DNA of 64,000 nt from Symbiodinium kawagutii (Eukaryota; Sar; Dinophyceae; Suessiales; Symbiodiniaceae), in NCBI GenBank assembly GCA_009767595.1, contig VSDK01002196.1, positions 346,451 through 410,450 on the forward strand, read 5' to 3'. The notes under the pieces were generated by a model. That model was not told the DNA's origin and did not search any database. It saw only the letters and a program-made list of their open reading frames with translations. Position numbers and translations under genes: made by a program. This document shows positions 1 to 11,200 of the stretch, in pieces (positions within the stretch are counted from its first letter, which is position 1; each line of letters opens with the position of its first letter).

Positions 1-1
1 T

Positions 2-406
2 GATGATCGCAATGATGCTTCTGCACGTGTTCCATCCCGTACTCCTAGAGGTGAGAACCCAGAACAAGGGAAAGGAAAAGGTCGAGGTGGTCGACGTCAT
101 GATGCAAAAGGGAAAGGTAAAGGGAAAAAGGGAGAAGGCAAAGGAAAGTCATGGGTTGTTCGTGACGCACCACATCGAGATGAACACGATCCTCAACCTC
201 GACATGGAAATATCAACGAGCTCCGCCAAAATTACTTTCCTCTCGATGATCCTATGCTTGGCACATTGCACGTTCCCAGAGATTCCACATCACATTCTTC
301 TGGACATGGTGATGACGATATGAACACATTTGAAGAAGATCAGGAACGAGTGCGCAATCGCATGGATCACACCGGTCGTCGTCCACGACATCGAGACGCC
401 CGATGA
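2..406 (+). CDS. 3' end of a K/G-rich, charged hypothetical protein (partial)
   Basis: Frame 2 is open from the first base of the window to a TGA at 404-406, giving 134 codons with no start in view; the gene is cut by the window edge or this is its last exon. The product is hydrophilic. Residues about 23-60 are a Gly/Lys/Arg-rich stretch with an RGG-like element and repeated GK dipeptides. The rest is rich in Asp, His and Arg and ends in a basic tail. There is no membrane segment. Such Gly/Lys-rich tracts are common in dinoflagellate proteins and are often nucleic-acid binding, but that role is inference. An overlapping ATG-initiated frame (3-323) is shorter and of less natural composition, so I treat it as a shadow. 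Family not recognised. Confidence 0.5.
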   Translation, partial: DDRNDASARVPSRTPRGENPEQGKGKGRGGRRHDAKGKGKGKKGEGKGKSWVVRDAPHRDEHDPQPRHGNINELRQNYFPLDDPMLGTLHVPRDSTSHSSGHGDDDMNTFEEDQERVRNRMDHTGRRPRHRDAR

Positions 407-835
407 TTGAGGATGGATGAACTATGTGCTTGAGATCAACACGTGAGCCTGGCTCCGTAGTTCGTTTCTCTTTGGTCAAAATGACCTAAATTTCTAATGT
501 CTGCACCGCTGTGCGACATTTCAATCTGATACCCATTAATTAATTGCAGCATTGGTAGACATGATCGATCGAAATGTATAGTTCAACGGAAATAGCATTA
601 CTTGCTTTCCCGTCCGAATCGATTGGTGGTCATACTGACCCCGTCGAAGGACATGCTGTACAGAATAGATCTGAGTCGTATGAACCGATGCGGTAGCGAG
701 GTTCCGTGTGCTGCATCCACACCTTTCAATACTTTTGAGCACCATACCATCTTGGGCACGTCGCTCACGGGGGGTGCGAGTGGAACTGCAGTCACACATG
801 ACCACGAGTGAACTAGCACTCTAGCTACCAAACAA
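407..835. other. Intergenic, no supported gene
   Basis: Short overlapping frames occur on both strands, but none has a convincing composition or splice context. I see nothing definite here. Confidence 0.4.
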
Positions 836-1093
836 CGTAACATTTGGCTCAAGGACGCCAAACTTCCAAGGAAAAGAGATAGCTGCGTCGCTGCGCTTGC
901 ATGCACTGCATTGCCCATTCGGTCTGAGCTGTGGGATACTATATTGACCAGAACGGGGTCTACAACACCAATATACCAGGACTACCACCAGGTTATCCCG
1001 TTTCTCAGGAATGTACCAGCAGACAAAAGTAGTCACTTAACTTTGTCTCATGTTGCATCTTGTTCTGAGCCATTTTGCAAAGTCAAGAGGTAG
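812..1093 (+). pseudogene. Open frame after the SL-like relic; possible retroposed gene fragment
   Basis: This frame is open for 93 codons from just after a TGA (809-811) to a TAG at 1091-1093 and runs straight through the spliced-leader-like sequence. The predicted peptide is basic near its start and then mixed, with no domain I recognise. If the leader relic is real, the bases after 853 would be the old 5' UTR and start of a retroposed mRNA. No clear poly(A) tract or target-site duplication is visible downstream, so the assignment is weak. Confidence 0.2.
836..853 (+). other. Spliced-leader-like relic
   Basis: CGTAACATTTGGCTCAAG resembles the 3' part of the dinoflagellate trans-spliced leader (known consensus DCCGTAGCCATTTTGGCTCAAG). 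The last 11 bases, TTTGGCTCAAG, match exactly; the 5' part has one substitution and two single-base deletions. Dinoflagellate genomes are known to carry relict leaders left when mature mRNAs are reverse-transcribed and reinserted. The open frame that follows fits that idea, but a chance match cannot be excluded. Confidence 0.35.
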
Positions 1094-1831
1094 ACTCGCC
1101 ACTTCAAGACTCCACAAAAGCATCATTCAAATCTCAAGAATTTGGTCCAGATTAGGTTCACCTTCTTCAAGCTTTACACAGTTATCATGGAGCAATGAGG
1201 AGGTATATGCCGTGGAAAGAACGGCCCAAAGGGGGTCAACCTGCAAGTTGATCAACGGAAGCATCAAGATGGACGATCAAAATCCGTGATTCACTCAGGG
1301 TTCTTTTGAATCGCTCTGGTTGCTTCATGGCCGTGGTCAATACCAAGTAGCTCAGTGCAGGTTATTTGCTGCTGGGTTTGGGATATCACAGGTCCTGCAC
1401 CAAAATCAATCACCTCTCAGCCCAAGCAATTGCACACAGAGGATCCTTGGCGTTTGCCATGCAGCGCCATGTCACTGGAAGCTGTTTGGAGAGAAAGGCA
1501 ATGCTGACTTTCCCTTGACGGCTAAGAACTGCATGGCAGGTTTCTTGTCGCAGTGTCACAGTTAAAACGTACTTGGATTTACTACATTTGCTACGACTTG
1601 GATCGAAGTAGAATCTGCCATTGAATGACTTGATTGCTCTGTTGAGTGATCCTGCAGAGAATGAAAGTTTTCCATGAATGTGTTGATGCCCTAGTGAGTC
1701 AATCGTAGCAAGGTTGGAAGGGCAGCAAGAAATCCTACCTCCAACAGGACTGCGCCATAGCTGCTCCAGTGTGATCGACCCTGGCATAGCCTCCAAAGCC
1801 ATCAGCTGAGTGACGAGTTGAATGCTGCGAG
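1094..1831. other. Intergenic or intronic, no supported gene
   Basis: A long minus-strand frame (1410-1916) is the shadow of the GC-rich exon at its left end plus non-coding DNA. Otherwise I see only short, compositionally random frames. Confidence 0.35.
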
Positions 1832-2248
1832 GAGCTGGCCGCAGCCGAACGGCAAGTGAACGAGTTGAAGCTGCAGGAAAGCGATTTGGAGCTGCAGGTG
1901 GAGGAATGGCAGGCACAGCTAGAGCTGGAAAGTCATGAATGAATCATGGAAATTGCTTTTAACAGTCCATTGTGCCTTCTTATGCCTTAGGTAGATGCAT
2001 CTAGTGTCATAGATATACAGGTGTTTTGCAAGACTCTCAATGTGTTGACCTTAGCATTTCTAAGTGATCAAGACATGTCAAGACGTTTATTGACATTTCT
2101 ACATGGTCACAGACCCACTGCCCGAGGCGCAAGAAGCCTCGGAGGAACGGGAGCTGATCAACTTGAACGAAGCCGTGCTGCGCGGCGAAGAAATGCTGGC
2201 GGAAACCGAGGAGCCCACGACCTGTCACGGGGAAATCTCAACGCTGCT
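1832..2248 (+). CDS. Two exons of a coiled-coil protein (partial): join 1832-1931, 2113-2248
   Basis: The first exon follows an AG at 1830-1831 and reads as a heptad-rich Glu/Leu/Gln helix (EELAAAERQVNELKLQESD, then more of the same). The second, also acidic and helical, contains EERELINLNEAVLRGEEM. Joining 1931 to 2113 uses GT at 1932 and AG at 2111-2112 and keeps one open frame (phase 1). The second exon ends at a canonical donor, GTGAGT, at 2249. The exons stand out as GC-rich against AT-rich flanks. The product looks like an intracellular coiled-coil or structural protein; upstream and downstream exons are not resolved. Stop codons directly after each exon in the genomic frame are explained by the splice sites. 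Confidence 0.4.
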
Positions 2249-2416
2249 GTGAGTAGAAGACAACCAGTCAAAGGAAAAAGTGGATGACTTGTTATAGTTG
2301 TTCTTTGTTTTTGTTGATCCACTTATTTGATTGGTGGCTGGACTAGAGTTGTGTATGTTGTTTCTTTGTTGTTGGTTGACTAGTTCTTTGATGGATTTTT
2401 ATTGTTGCGTATTTGT

Positions 2417-2498
2417 TGTTTGTTTGTTTGATTGATTGATTGATTGATTGATCGATTGATCGATTGATCGATTGATCGATTGATCGATTGATTGATTG
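2417..2498. repeat. TTTG/ATTG/ATCGATTG microsatellite
   Basis: TTTG repeats pass into ATTG repeats, then into about five ATCGATTG units, and back to ATTG. It probably lies in an intron of the coiled-coil gene or just downstream of it. Confidence 0.9.
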
Positions 2499-2818
2499 TT
2501 GGTTGGATTGTTTGATCCGTTGATGGTGGTATGGTCATATGTGGTTTCGAGAAAATATATTACTAGCAATTCAAGATGATGACAAGAACCCAACGACTGA
2601 GGCAGTTATTACTAATTAACCATTTTCAACCATGATCAACTGCTGTGGGCCACTACCAGCCAACAACCGCACTGGGTGATGTCAAGTTAGGTCAATGCCG
2701 AAGATTAATGAAGGCTCTTCAGCCCATGCGGACAAGGTTCGCCAGACTTTGTTTGGGTTTGACCCAGTACCCACAGGGATAGAAAGGCTCCCAGACACAG
2801 CTGCTCAATGGGGGGCAG

Positions 2819-2907
2819 GAAGCCGCGATGGCAACCAAAGCAGTTGACACCAGCGAGTTCTCACAGTGGCTCCAAGCGAGGAAAGATGAGGCTTGGGATC
2901 ACGCTAG
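2819..2907 (+). CDS. Possible internal exon, hypothetical
   Basis: An AG acceptor followed by G (2817-2819) and a GT donor (2908-2909) bound an open segment in an otherwise non-coding stretch. Read in phase 0 it gives a plausible helical peptide containing TKAVDTSEFSQWLQARKDEA. The exon at 2113-2248 ends in phase 2, which would need the other reading frame here. Membership of the same gene is therefore unproven. Confidence 0.22.
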
Positions 2908-3650
2908 GTGCACGCTTAGCGTGTCAAGGTTTCACTAGATTGGTCTGAGAATGATGGCCAGGTATAAACACCAGGTAGGACTCTGGGATTACACATGATA
3001 CACGATGATACATGTTTTCCCATCGCGCGGGAGGTCCACACTGAAAAATGCACGATGATGATACAAGTGTATAAGATTTGATTGTATATGTGTACGTTTT
3101 CATGGACTTGCAAGATTGGTTTTGCAATCAAACTGTCGTACATTCTGCTAGCAAGTTAATAGCAGAAGGTGTGCCAGGTGTGCCACCTTGGAGACAGGGC
3201 CAACCTGCACATGCGGAAAGTCACGCATGACAAAACTCTGGTAGGCAGAAGCCATCTCCAAAACCTGCACTCCAAGACGGCCAATGCTTCTAATTGAGGC
3301 CCATGGAATGAAGGAATTTACACTGCTTTCGTTGCACGGCAGGGTGGGATTCCGAAACAATGGACTGGTGATGTCGCTGATGATGATTTTCAATATGTTT
3401 TTGTTGACTGTTCTGTCTCAGTTGTTCAGTCTTGAGCCAGACCTCCCCTCTCAGTGTTGGGCGTTTCCCAACCAATTAGGATGTGCCTAAATCCAGCAGC
3501 TAAACGATCATTGTAGAAACTCTGCAAGTTGGTGGGTGCTCCCATCGAGAAAGATCTTGTTGGATGAATTCGGGAGTCGCCATCTTCATTTAACCAATAA
3601 TTTTGTCCAGCAAAGATCACCCTTTTCGTCACCCATCATCATGACCTTTT
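2908..3650. other. Non-coding, AT-rich
   Basis: Only short frames without splice or composition support are present. I see no gene. Confidence 0.4.
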
Positions 3651-4135
3651 ATCTAAGTATCCTGATCAATTGCAAGACCATCATCGTCAATTACCATCAT
3701 GAATGAGCATTCGATGTGTCATCATCGTCGTCGTCATCATCATCAACATCAACATCAAGCATCATCAGTCATCATCAACCACCGTAGACCATTGTTGGCC
3801 ATCATTGGCCATCGATCATCAACTCGCCACCATCAACCACCAATAAACTACCATTGATTATCAATTCTCCTTCAGTGAAGAAAAACAATCATCATCTCAG
3901 GAAGCCGTCATCAATCTCCATCATTACTCATCATTGGGCATCACGATGCATCAGCGATCATCAGTTCGCTGCAAGTAAGCATCAAGTAGCCACCATCAAT
4001 CATCATCAGCCATCATTAATCAATCATCATGAACCATCATCAATCAATCATCAATCAGCAATGAATTATCATGAAGCATCATTAACCATCATTAAACACC
4101 ATGAATCCAACCTTCATTTACCCTCATCATTTATC
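3650..4135 (+). repeat. Degenerate CAT/CATCAA-rich satellite
   Basis: About 480 bases are built from variants of ATCATCAACC and CATCAATCAT with scattered substitutions. Any long open frame here encodes His/Ser/Ile-rich peptides and is an artefact. A related tract occurs at 54730-54910. Confidence 0.8.
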
Positions 4136-4192
4136 ACTCAGCCATCCTTCACCACCCATTTGCTTCGTGCGTGCCGCTGCGCAGCCGCACAG

Positions 4193-4252
4193 GTGTGGAT
4201 GTCGGATGGCACCTGGCGGCTGCTGGGGGAGCAGTGGCTGCCCTATGCGCAG
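4193..4252 (+). CDS. Possible 60-base micro-exon
   Basis: A GC-rich 60-base island lies between the CAT-rich and GAT-rich tracts. It is preceded by CACAG and followed by GTGCTG. In phase 0 it encodes VWMSDGTWRLLGEQWLPYAQ, a natural-looking Trp-rich peptide, although the same frame runs into repeat DNA on both sides. It could belong to the same transcript as the coiled-coil exons. Confidence 0.3.
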
Positions 4253-4261
4253 GTGCTGATT

Positions 4262-4400
4262 CATGGTGGTTGATTCATGGTGAATGCTGATGGTGGTTCG
4301 TAGAGGTTGCTGATGGCTAAACATGGTTGATGATTGATGATGATTGAAGATGATTGATGATGATTGATGATGATTGATGATGATTGAAGATGGGCAATGA
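4262..4400 (+). repeat. GAT/GATGATT-rich tract, inverted relative to 3650-4135
   Basis: Tandem GATTGATGAT units (clearest at 4328-4390) are the reverse complement of the CAT-rich satellite upstream. The two tracts could fold into a large imperfect hairpin with the GC-rich island in the loop. Confidence 0.7.
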
Positions 4401-5904
4401 TCAGTGAATCGCAATGGCAAGGTGGTTCATAGCAGATGGTTGATGGCAGAGAAAAATTCAAGAGGACTGTAGTCATGGCTTCAGGGGCTGCAGGAGTCTC
4501 AGTCTCGTCAGACCCCATGGCTTGGAAACCATTTTCGAGTTGATCGGAATGTTCAAAGCCTCAAAAGGATGCAACTAAAGGAGTTATCATAAATCAGACC
4601 TGGACATGATGAATTCAATGATCAAGTGCAGTAAAAACCATGCTTGGTTTCGATGATGGAACGAAGCTAGCCCCAAACAAAGGTGACGCAAATGGCATCT
4701 TCTTGGCTCAAAATCTGAACCAAGATCCAAGAGCTGGAGCCAAAGCTTGGAAAGTCTAGCTGACCATTTGGGGATGGCTGCTGGGCTACCACCGGTCATT
4801 GAAGCGGGTCATGGCGGTCCTGAATAGGACGCTCAAAACATGTTCTTTCACTTTGAACCCCACCAAAGGCAGTAGTATATGCAGGGCAGGTGTAGATTGA
4901 GTCCGTTTGGCCGGATGGTTTCAGAGATTCAAGGCATGCGGGTTTCTGAGTGGGGATTATCGCTGGGTTGATAGCACAATGGTGATGCAGATGGGTGATG
5001 GAGTGAAACCACCTGGTCACATTGAGTCGTAAAGGTCCAGGTGAGAAAATATCGTGTTCAGACACACTGCTGTGTGAGATTGACAGAGTTAGAGTCAAGG
5101 GCTTCAGCTTTGCAGGATCAGACTACAATTCTTCGGAGGTTCTATGCATGTGAAATACTGTATCTAGCTGTGACTACTTCACATCATCAGTGCACAGCCG
5201 TGCTTGTCCTTGAAAGTTTATCGAGAGTTGATTAGTACGCCCGTTGATTCCAGCATGCAACAGACATTGATAGACTGATAGATATTGGTAGCACGGTTCT
5301 TGCAGTGATTGTTGGGAAGTGGTCACTGTTTGCATCACTGCAGTGGACGTCTCTGCGTTTGACGGCTTGCTTTAGGCATTAGAAGCGTTTATAAGCACCG
5401 TGGTTCTTCATGCACGCTTTCACAGTAGTTTTCCGCTTTTTCCATTGCTGCATAGAATTCTTTCAAATCGGCTGGATTGTTCATTTGACATTGTGCACTG
5501 CTGGATGGTGCCTTGATTGGCAGGTGGATTCACCCCTGAAAAATTCGTTGGACGGGTGGTAAGTGGGGATACGGGTAGGCTATGCAGATGTTGAACCTTA
5601 TTCGTGTGAATATGTAACCATTCTTAGGCATGTTGGGGGACAAGAGGGCTAGACTAGATGTATGATTCTAAGAATCTGAGTGGAGAATGCTTGGCATATG
5701 GATGGAAAGCATTTCAGAGACCTCACAACATGATAACCCAACTGCTCAGATTCCCTGAGCGCAAATTCAACGTTGAAGACAACGGCAAGATGTTGCATGT
5801 TGATAATACCTGATGCTACTTGATGCATTTGTGTCTCACAGCCAGTCATTTGGGGAGTGCTAGCACTGTTGGAAACAGCTTTGCCAGGTGAGCCTACTAG
5901 AGAG
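4401..5904. other. Non-coding, no supported gene
   Basis: Only short frames are present. The minus-strand frame 4796-5098 has no domain, and I give it no weight. No RNA gene was recognised. Confidence 0.4.
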
Positions 5905-5997
5905 GTGCAGTCAGAAGACCTCCTGGTGCACTTCTTGGACCTTCAGGCGTCAAAAATGCTCCGCGCAGATGTGGGATGCGAGCCTGTGAAAGCATAG
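5905..5997 (+). CDS. Possible exon, hypothetical
   Basis: After an AG (5903-5904) a phase-0 frame of 30 codons runs to TAG at 5995-5997. It encodes an amphipathic peptide containing SEDLLVHFLDLQASKMLRAD. Composition suggests coding sequence, but it is short and unanchored. It may belong to the gene upstream of the array or to an upstream exon of PB1 copy 1. Confidence 0.22.
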   Translation: MQSEDLLVHFLDLQASKMLRADVGCEPVKA

Positions 5998-6221
5998 GCT
6001 CTTAAGGGTTGACGAGGAGAACCACGCTTGAGATGGTTCAAGATTTATCACTTGCTATTGAGGTCACTCAGCCATTTAGGATCTTGATATTGTTCGCAGT
6101 GGATGTCGGTAGATCACTTGAGCATCCCTTCCTTGAACGAATCCTTCTTGCTGAAATATGTCAAGCTTGAGAGCTAAAAGCGTTGTTTGAATCCTGTTGC
6201 ATCGCACCAGTCGCATTGCAG

Positions 6222-6493
6222 GCATTTGCCCTCAAGGCCACCCCACCCCTTGAGCCACTGCCGGGCATTTGTTGTGCAATGTTTGCACCCCTGCGGATGT
6301 CCGGGTTGATCTTCCGTTTGGCTCGGAGTGGAAAGCCTGCACTGCGCCCCGCTACCAGGGCATGGCATCCAGGTGCAGCAGCATGTGGCCAGGTGCATCT
6401 CCGCAGCTTCTGTGCAGATGGCCCAGGTGGCCTAGACATGAGAGACATGAGAGACAGCATCAAAAGCGTGGCAGCAGCTCTGTCAGCTTTGCG
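6222..6493 (+). CDS. Possible upstream coding exon of PB1 copy 1
   Basis: This GC-rich segment is open from an AG|G acceptor (6220-6222) to a GT donor at 6494-6495. Its last codon is split CG|, phase 2. That is the phase needed by the next exon, which begins with a single G completing Arg before YGPP. The peptide is basic with hydrophobic patches and contains an in-frame ATG at 6279. I cannot find a clearly coding equivalent upstream of the other copies, where related DNA is present but its frame is unclear, so the exon could be specific to this copy or spurious. Confidence 0.35.
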
Positions 6494-6610
6494 GTGCCTT
6501 TGATGCAAGCAATTTTTTTGTGGAATGATGAGAGGAACCTCTTAGTTGGCTGCTAATGAAGGGGACTCTTCTGTACTATGAGTTGTCGCAATGGTTTGAC
6601 ATGACACCAG

Positions 6611-8254
6611 GTACGGCCCGCCAGCCGTGGAGAAGATCCTGTCAATGTTGGGCTCCAAAGCCAAAAGCTCTACGACGTGGCCGGCAGGAAAAACTGTCAA
6701 GATTGCGTTTCATGAGATGGACTCGGGGAAAGATGCCAAGACTTTTGTGTGGAAGCCGGACAAGGAGTATTTTCATGAGGTGATAATGAAGGCTGCCACT
6801 GGCATTGGAGACTTTGACGTTTCTTACCAGGACAAAGATGGAGACATGCTGCAACTGGATGCCACAAAGCCAGGCATTGAATCGTTCCTTGCAGATCACT
6901 GTCAGCACGAAAGCCCCAGGTTGAAGGCAGATGGGCCCCTGAGGGTGGGATTTGTGGGTTTTGTTTGTTCATTTGTTCTTAGAAAGCAGCCTTTCTGAGC
7001 GGCCTTAAGAAAGATGGTCCTTCAGCAGGCGGAGTTCATGTCTATCATGTGGGTTGACTAATTTTTTATGCCAACTGCTACCAGTTGTTGCTGCTGTTGT
7101 TTGTCATTGTCTTCTAACATCTTCAGGTGGAGTGGCGACACCCCACAACCACAGAGAAGATCCAAATTCAGTATCGAAAAGCCAAAGACTGGCTGACTGG
7201 AGAAGGATGTGCCAGCGATCAAGCTGTCAAAGAGGCTCCGGGTGCAAGTGTGGTCCAATCGTTTTCTCAGTTTCGGCAAGCTCCTTGTGTTTGGTCTTGT
7301 TGGTTCTTTCAAGGAAAGGACTTGTCCCCGTTGAAGCTATGATATTGCAGATGGGTTTGGCATCCCTGCAAAAACATGCAAAACAGATCAAGAGAAGTAG
7401 GCTGCATATTCACCGAATTTGGTGTTGAGGCACAGGAGAAAGTGGAAGGGAACGGTGGAAAGATCGCTGTGAGCTCTGGCTCGGGTCGCAGCTGTATCCA
7501 GCACAAGGGCTACCACAAGGAGGAATGGCCTGTCGCTGTCGAAGGGTTGAAGGCTGAGCTCGAGCTTTCACCACAAGAGGAACAAGCCTTGCTCAATGCC
7601 GCCCGCCGCGAGGAGGGGAGAGCTCAACACTTTCGGCAGAAGACCAGTGACAATAAGATCACTGCTCAGCATTTCGCTTACCACACCATTTGCCAAGGTG
7701 ACAAAATCGATTTGATCTACGGGAAGCATGAAGAGTCCATGGAGGTGAGTGGAGCAGCCACGGCTTTACCTGGCGAGAACTCCATCCAGTACGACGGAAC
7801 CAATTTCGCAGTGTGGCCACCGGCATCGCCACACAGCAAGGAATTGGGAACTGAGATGAAGGATTTGGTCGTGGAGATTCCTTCAGGGTGGCAGCTGGTG
7901 GATTCGACCCAGGAAGGTTTCGACAACATCCTGCAGCGGGTGATCACTCCATACGGGTGGCACACGAGCGTCCTGGTGACCTCAGGCCCCGATGGCCAGC
8001 TCAAAGGATGGTGGACAAGTCGGAGAGGATCTGAAGCTGGAAACGCTTGGGGGAATCCAAATAGCGACCATGTCGAGAAGAAGGACGGGTCCCGTTTCCA
8101 TATCAAAGTCAACTACTTGCGCCTCCTGATCCAGGCGAAGCCGGCGGCCACCCCCGAGCTGATCAACGACTGGAAGCGCTTCGTGCAGCTCTCGGCCCAG
8201 CGCGAGTGGTCTCAGCAGCTGGGCGGGCCGCAAGGTCGACTCATCCAGGAGTGA
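6611..8254 (+). CDS. PB1-like domain protein, array copy 1: join 6611-6929, 7127-7234, 7430-8254
   Basis: Three exons encode about 416 residues, excluding any upstream exon. Exon A (106 codons) is a PB1-like domain: a basic first strand (GKTVKIAF), a helix near KEYFHEVIMKA and an intact OPCA-type motif (SYQDKDGD). PB1 domains pair head to tail through such basic and acidic faces, so a scaffold or oligomerisation role is inferred. Exon B (36 codons) is a conserved linker. Exon C (274 codons) is an unrecognised conserved domain with markers HKGYHKEEW, AARREEG, FAVWPPASPHS, GWQLVDSTQEGFDNI and AQREWSQQLG. No signal peptide or membrane segment is visible, so it is probably cytosolic. Introns start GA (6930) and GC (7235) and end AG. 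No ATG is certain: in-frame Met codons in exon A lie at 6645 onward, and an upstream exon is likely. Confidence 0.75.
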
Positions 8255-11200
8255 GTGGAGGTAGCAACATGTGTGCAGCACTAGATTCGGAGAACTATTG
8301 TACAGAAGTTTCTTGGCAAATGATATCACAGGATTATTGATTTTAGATGATTTGAAGACACTGTTTTAGGCTCAAAGTAGCGCCGTGAAACTCCAGAGAA
8401 CCAGAGGACAAAATGCAAGGAAACCAAATCAGGACAGCCCTGCTGCCTGGGGATAACTATGGAACACGAATTGTTCGTGTGTCACACAGGTTTTAAACTC
8501 AACATGTTCTCTGATCAAGGTTTAGGGTGGCCCAGGCCATGAGAATGGCCAACTCACCTGTTGTGCCTCTATGGGTTTTCCAGATGTTTTGCATGTTTGT
8601 GGGCAGGATGCGTTCGAAACAAGAATGGTCCTGGAATCCATGCAGCATTCTTGGCTGTCGTCCATGTGTAGAGGCTCTCAGGTTACCTTCTGAACTGTAA
8701 TGTCATGTGGTTAATCGGTTTACAGTATATACTTGGCAAGGATTGGCTTTCAGTTGGATCTCTAAAATTGTGTGGAACAAAAACTGACGCCTCCAAGTCT
8801 TTCAAAATTACTAGTTTGGCTTCAGAGATGTTGTCGCTATATGCTTCAGTCCATGTCCTTGAAGGGAAGTCCTGTTTTCCCCTTGGGGGGTTCCAACGGA
8901 CAGGCGGCACATCTCAGCGAAGCCCGGATATCTTGGCCAGTTCCAAGGCTCGGACCATGGATGCCAACAGATTTCAGGAGTTCATGTTATGTGTTTGTTG
9001 GGTCTCCAAGGTCATCCAAGGTCAGTACATCAAGAGCTGGATGGTTTGATCCTGTTTGGAAAAAGGGCTGGTAGTTTGCCAGAAGATTTAGGGGGTTGAG
9101 ACGTATTGAAGCGGTCTTGGGATGGAGCCTGGAAGAAACACACTCAAACACCAAACACCATTTGCATGTTCAATAGATTGTAGTCATTTGACTCTGTCAT
9201 GCTTAATGATTGGCATCAGTATGGCCTGCCATACTCCATCCTCCCAGTCGTCAAGATGGTTGAAGTTGTGAAGGCCATACATTATACCGATCAGGTCGTC
9301 AGTCTTCCCAAGGCTTTTGTCACTGATCCATAGTAAAGTCAGGTTGTCCCAGGTTGAGATCCTAAGGAGCCAAGCAGCTTTGAGAACAATCCCACCAACG
9401 TGGCCCCTCAACGAGATCATGTTTTTTGAAAGCTTTGTTGGTGCGACGGTGCAACTTTTGATGTCACTAGAACCCACAAAGTGAATAGATGGTATGCAGC
9501 TAAATCTGGATGAACATATCACGTCATATTTTAGACCCTGCAGCGGATGGTTTTGATTACAATGTTGGGGTAATCTTGTCAGTGGGATGGAAAGTGATCA
9601 ACGTTAAAGTACCACAATGAAGTGGGGTTAAAAGGCTGCAAGATTTCATACAAGGATTTTCACAATTCAGTGTGACGGAAATAAGATGAAACTTCAAGCC
9701 TTGAAATCTCGCATCGCATCTCTGACATTTTTTGATGGATCCGAATCTGCCCCCAGGCCGTTTGGGCAGCCGTTTGGCTGCGCCAGCTTGCTGTTGCAGG
9801 CGGGCTGCGGCATCATTGTCAGCTTGTGGAGCACCAGATTTCCATCGTTGAAAGGGATCGGGTTGTTGTTTTGTTTTGGCAATCAAAATTCAGATCCTGT
9901 CAATTAGCTTTTGCTTGTGATTCTTGGTTTATCCACATATTTTTTAGGTGTTCAGATTTGATCCCTTCAATAATCAGGCTCTGATGCTCAAACAATGTTT
10001 CCTTGGATTGTTATGTGCTTGTCCTCGATTGTTGAAATCCAGAGAGTGTTTGCTCTTCGAACTATCGATTTGTGAAACACATTGAAACATGAAAATTTGT
10101 TCGCAAAGTATATTGCAATGGGGCTCAACTGTTAATCGTGTGTTTGAGTGTTTGGGACTTCCAGTCTTGCTGGCTCCTGTGGCAAATACGTCAAATTGCT
10201 TTGCTCGAAAATGAACCTTTGCTAGTGAAACAATGTTTCAATCACCAGGTCACAGGCATTGAGTAACTCAAATAATATTTGATTCAATACCACGTTGCCT
10301 TGTGTTCATGCTCTCTGTTTAGGTGTTCGCTTTTGTTACATTACTTGCTTTTGATCAAGCTGTGATAGTCAAATGGTTATTGTCATTGTATGTTATTGTG
10401 TTTATACTTGAAGACTTTCAGGTTGCAGCGGATCCCTTTGACAATCATCGTTTGAGGATGAAACAAGCTTTCCTTGAACTGCTGTAATTTGTGAACTACC
10501 TTGTAGTTACTACCGTCTCTTCGGCTTTCTGATTGCGACCGATCCCTTTTAACATCAAGCTTTGATCCTTAAACAATATTTCCTTGGATCGTTGCTAGTT
10601 GTTTGTCCTTTGTTTGCTCGTATGGGTGATCCAACATGTGATGACTTGCAAGTGTTTCTTTCAAGCATGTTTCTATGTTTATCCTATCTTTTTGAGCTTC
10701 CGGACTTCCAGACTTGGCTTGCTTCTTCTGGTGATATAAGTAACTTTGAAAATCAAGCAAGGTTCCATTGAAGTGTGGCCCTGAGTTCATTGTTTTTGTT
10801 GGACCTCCATGGCCTTTGCACTGTTTGATGATCACTAATCATTTTATAAACTAAACCGAACCATGCTTATCAGATTCGGCCTTGGTTTGATCGTTCTCTT
10901 TTGCACTTCCAGCCAGATGTTGTTTGATCCTTTGGGCAGTCAGACTTTCAGAATACATAGATCAAACTTGGACCTTGGTGATGTGTTTATCCCCATTGTT
11001 TGTTTTTCAGGTTACGTTTGCTTGTTTGGATATCTAAACGCCGGAAGTCAATCCCATGTTTTATGCATCAACCATGCGATCGTGTCAAAGGGGCAACTGA
11101 TAAACTATGACCACAATCTTTTGGGCAGTAGATGGTCATGTCTATGTTTGTATTTATGTTCTTTCCCAATCAAGCGGGCACAATGCTTACTTCATAGATG

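Noticed and set aside
3854..4273. 139-codon His/Ser-rich ORF
   Set aside because: It is mostly translation of the CAT-rich satellite; only the 60-base GC-rich end looks coding.
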